Positions 5,257 through 5,575 of a stretch of DNA of 5,575 nt are shown one piece after another; the stretch's first letter is position 1, and each line of letters opens with the position of its first letter. The notes under the pieces are model-generated. The model did not search any database. It was not told the DNA's origin and saw nothing but the letters and a program-made list of their open reading frames with translations. The position numbers and the translations under genes are program-made. This DNA is from an uncultured Ruminococcus sp. (GTDB taxonomy: Bacteria; Bacillota; Clostridia; Oscillospirales; Acutalibacteraceae), in contig CAJOHT010000138.1 in NCBI GenBank assembly GCA_905234305.1, positions 1 to 5,575 on the forward strand, read 5' to 3'.

Positions 5257-5282
5257 CAAACGTTTGCAAAATGTTGTTTTGC
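5257..5282. repeat. Adjacent palindromes next to the tRNA cut
   Basis: CAAACGTTTG (5257-5266) is a perfect 10-bp palindrome. Sharing its last G is a hairpin GCAAAA/TTTTGC (5266-5271, 5277-5282) with a 5-base loop. Both lie within 35 bases of the tRNA break point. They could be recombinase or accessory-factor sites; this is inferred from position only. Confidence 0.4.
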
Positions 5283-5309
5283 CCAGTGTTTAAGCCATTC
5301 TTGAAAAAC

Positions 5310-5343
5310 AAAAAAGCACCAAAATCGAAATTGATGCTTTTTT
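5310..5343 (-). terminator. Rho-independent terminator, minus strand
   Basis: The arms are 5310-5322 and 5331-5343 with an 8-base loop, and A/T runs on both sides. The irregular pair is a wobble on the minus strand and a C-A mismatch on the plus strand, so it most likely ends leftward transcription coming from beyond 5343, before the tRNA fragment. Confidence 0.65.
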
Positions 5344-5384
5344 GATGATATAATATTTTCTTATAATAATTTGATGATTTGATA

Positions 5385-5409
5385 GCCGAGTTTTGCTCGG
5401 TGTTTTTTT
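5385..5409 (+). terminator. Rho-independent terminator, plus strand
   Basis: GCCGAG (5385-5390) pairs with CTCGGT (5396-5401) around TTTTG, followed by G and seven T. An extended -10-like TGATATAAT lies at 5346-5354, but no gene is seen between the two. Confidence 0.7.
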
Positions 5410-5575
5410 ATGGAAAAACTATTGCTAAGCGAGCTGCCAAACCTCAGTTCGTTTGGTGTATCAAAAACTGATATGGAGTAAACCTGCTAAGAAAAGTCAA
5501 GTGTTTTTAAGAAAAAAAGTTAAGAATTTTTCAAATCGTATAAGAAGGCATTACGAAAAGAGCGGCAAAAGATTG
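5410..5575. other. Right-edge DNA with two hairpins and a frame open to the window end
   Basis: No gene can be called here. Perfect hairpins CCAAAC/GTTTGG (5437-5442, 5451-5456) and TATCA/TGATA (5459-5463, 5469-5473) stand side by side. A plus-strand frame is open from 5429 to the end of the window and encodes a very basic stretch (RKKVKNFSNRIRRHYEKSGK near the edge). It lacks a convincing start codon or ribosome binding site. A 23-codon frame from ATG 5410 to TAA 5481 begins directly after the terminator T-run and also lacks a ribosome binding site. Confidence 0.3.

Noticed and set aside
5184..5340. Minus-strand frame containing EWLKHWAKQHFANVCSA that runs through the tRNA fragment
   Set aside because: It reads through both a terminator stem and the conserved tRNA arm, has no start signal, and is best explained as chance.
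4742..5575. CRISPR array
   Set aside because: No regularly spaced direct repeats of 20-40 bp occur; the repeats present are short hairpins and heptamers.

Overview
The window looks like a low-to-mid GC Gram-positive anaerobe of the class Clostridia, most likely a gut or rumen Oscillospiraceae/Ruminococcus-type bacterium. The reasons are strong AGGAGG ribosome binding sites, sigma-A promoters with 17-base spacers, AT-rich intergenic DNA, a Bacillus/Clostridium-type glucose-6-phosphate isomerase, and two exported surface proteins whose domains resemble cohesins and CBM25/26-type carbohydrate-binding modules. This placement is inferred from style and content; no database search was possible.

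Layout. Bases 1-512 hold the 3' part of a penicillin-binding D-Ala-D-Ala carboxypeptidase, whose KTG box is visible at 36-44. A spacer with a 7-bp tandem repeat and a good promoter leads to pgi (672-1997). Pgi is followed after 32 bases by a 138-residue P-loop protein of unknown role (2030-2446), probably in the same transcript. A second 7-bp repeat tract, which also fits the G-quadruplex pattern, lies behind it. Two monocistronic secreted-protein genes follow, each with its own promoter: a membrane-anchored cohesin-like protein (2631-3437) and a six-cysteine, CBM-like, Ser/Gly-linker protein with a C-terminal anchor lacking LPXTG (3640-4701). A strong terminator closes this block at 4715-4741.

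The last 830 bases contain no normal protein gene but are full of small structures. These are an extended -10 promoter driving a 24-codon ORF that encodes only a signal peptide; a minus-strand terminator, Shine-Dalgarno and 14-codon mini-ORF facing it; a third 7-bp purine repeat; a minus-strand terminator; and a 45-bp 3' fragment of a tRNA-Trp(CCA) gene on the minus strand, cut at the first base of the anticodon loop. The fragment keeps the CCA end and is followed by a terminator as a native tRNA gene would be, but its 5' half is missing. This is the expected product when a tyrosine-recombinase element integrates into a tRNA gene, so 5204-5248 is probably one attachment-site copy. The element would then run rightwards from about 5249 and out of the window. 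The DNA right of the cut has a dense set of palindromes, two more terminators and a short direct repeat, but no recognisable integrase.

How it fits together: the left part is ordinary chromosome (wall maturation, glycolysis), the middle is a pair of exported proteins plausibly involved in binding polysaccharide at the cell surface, and the right end appears to be the edge of an accessory region at tRNA-Trp.
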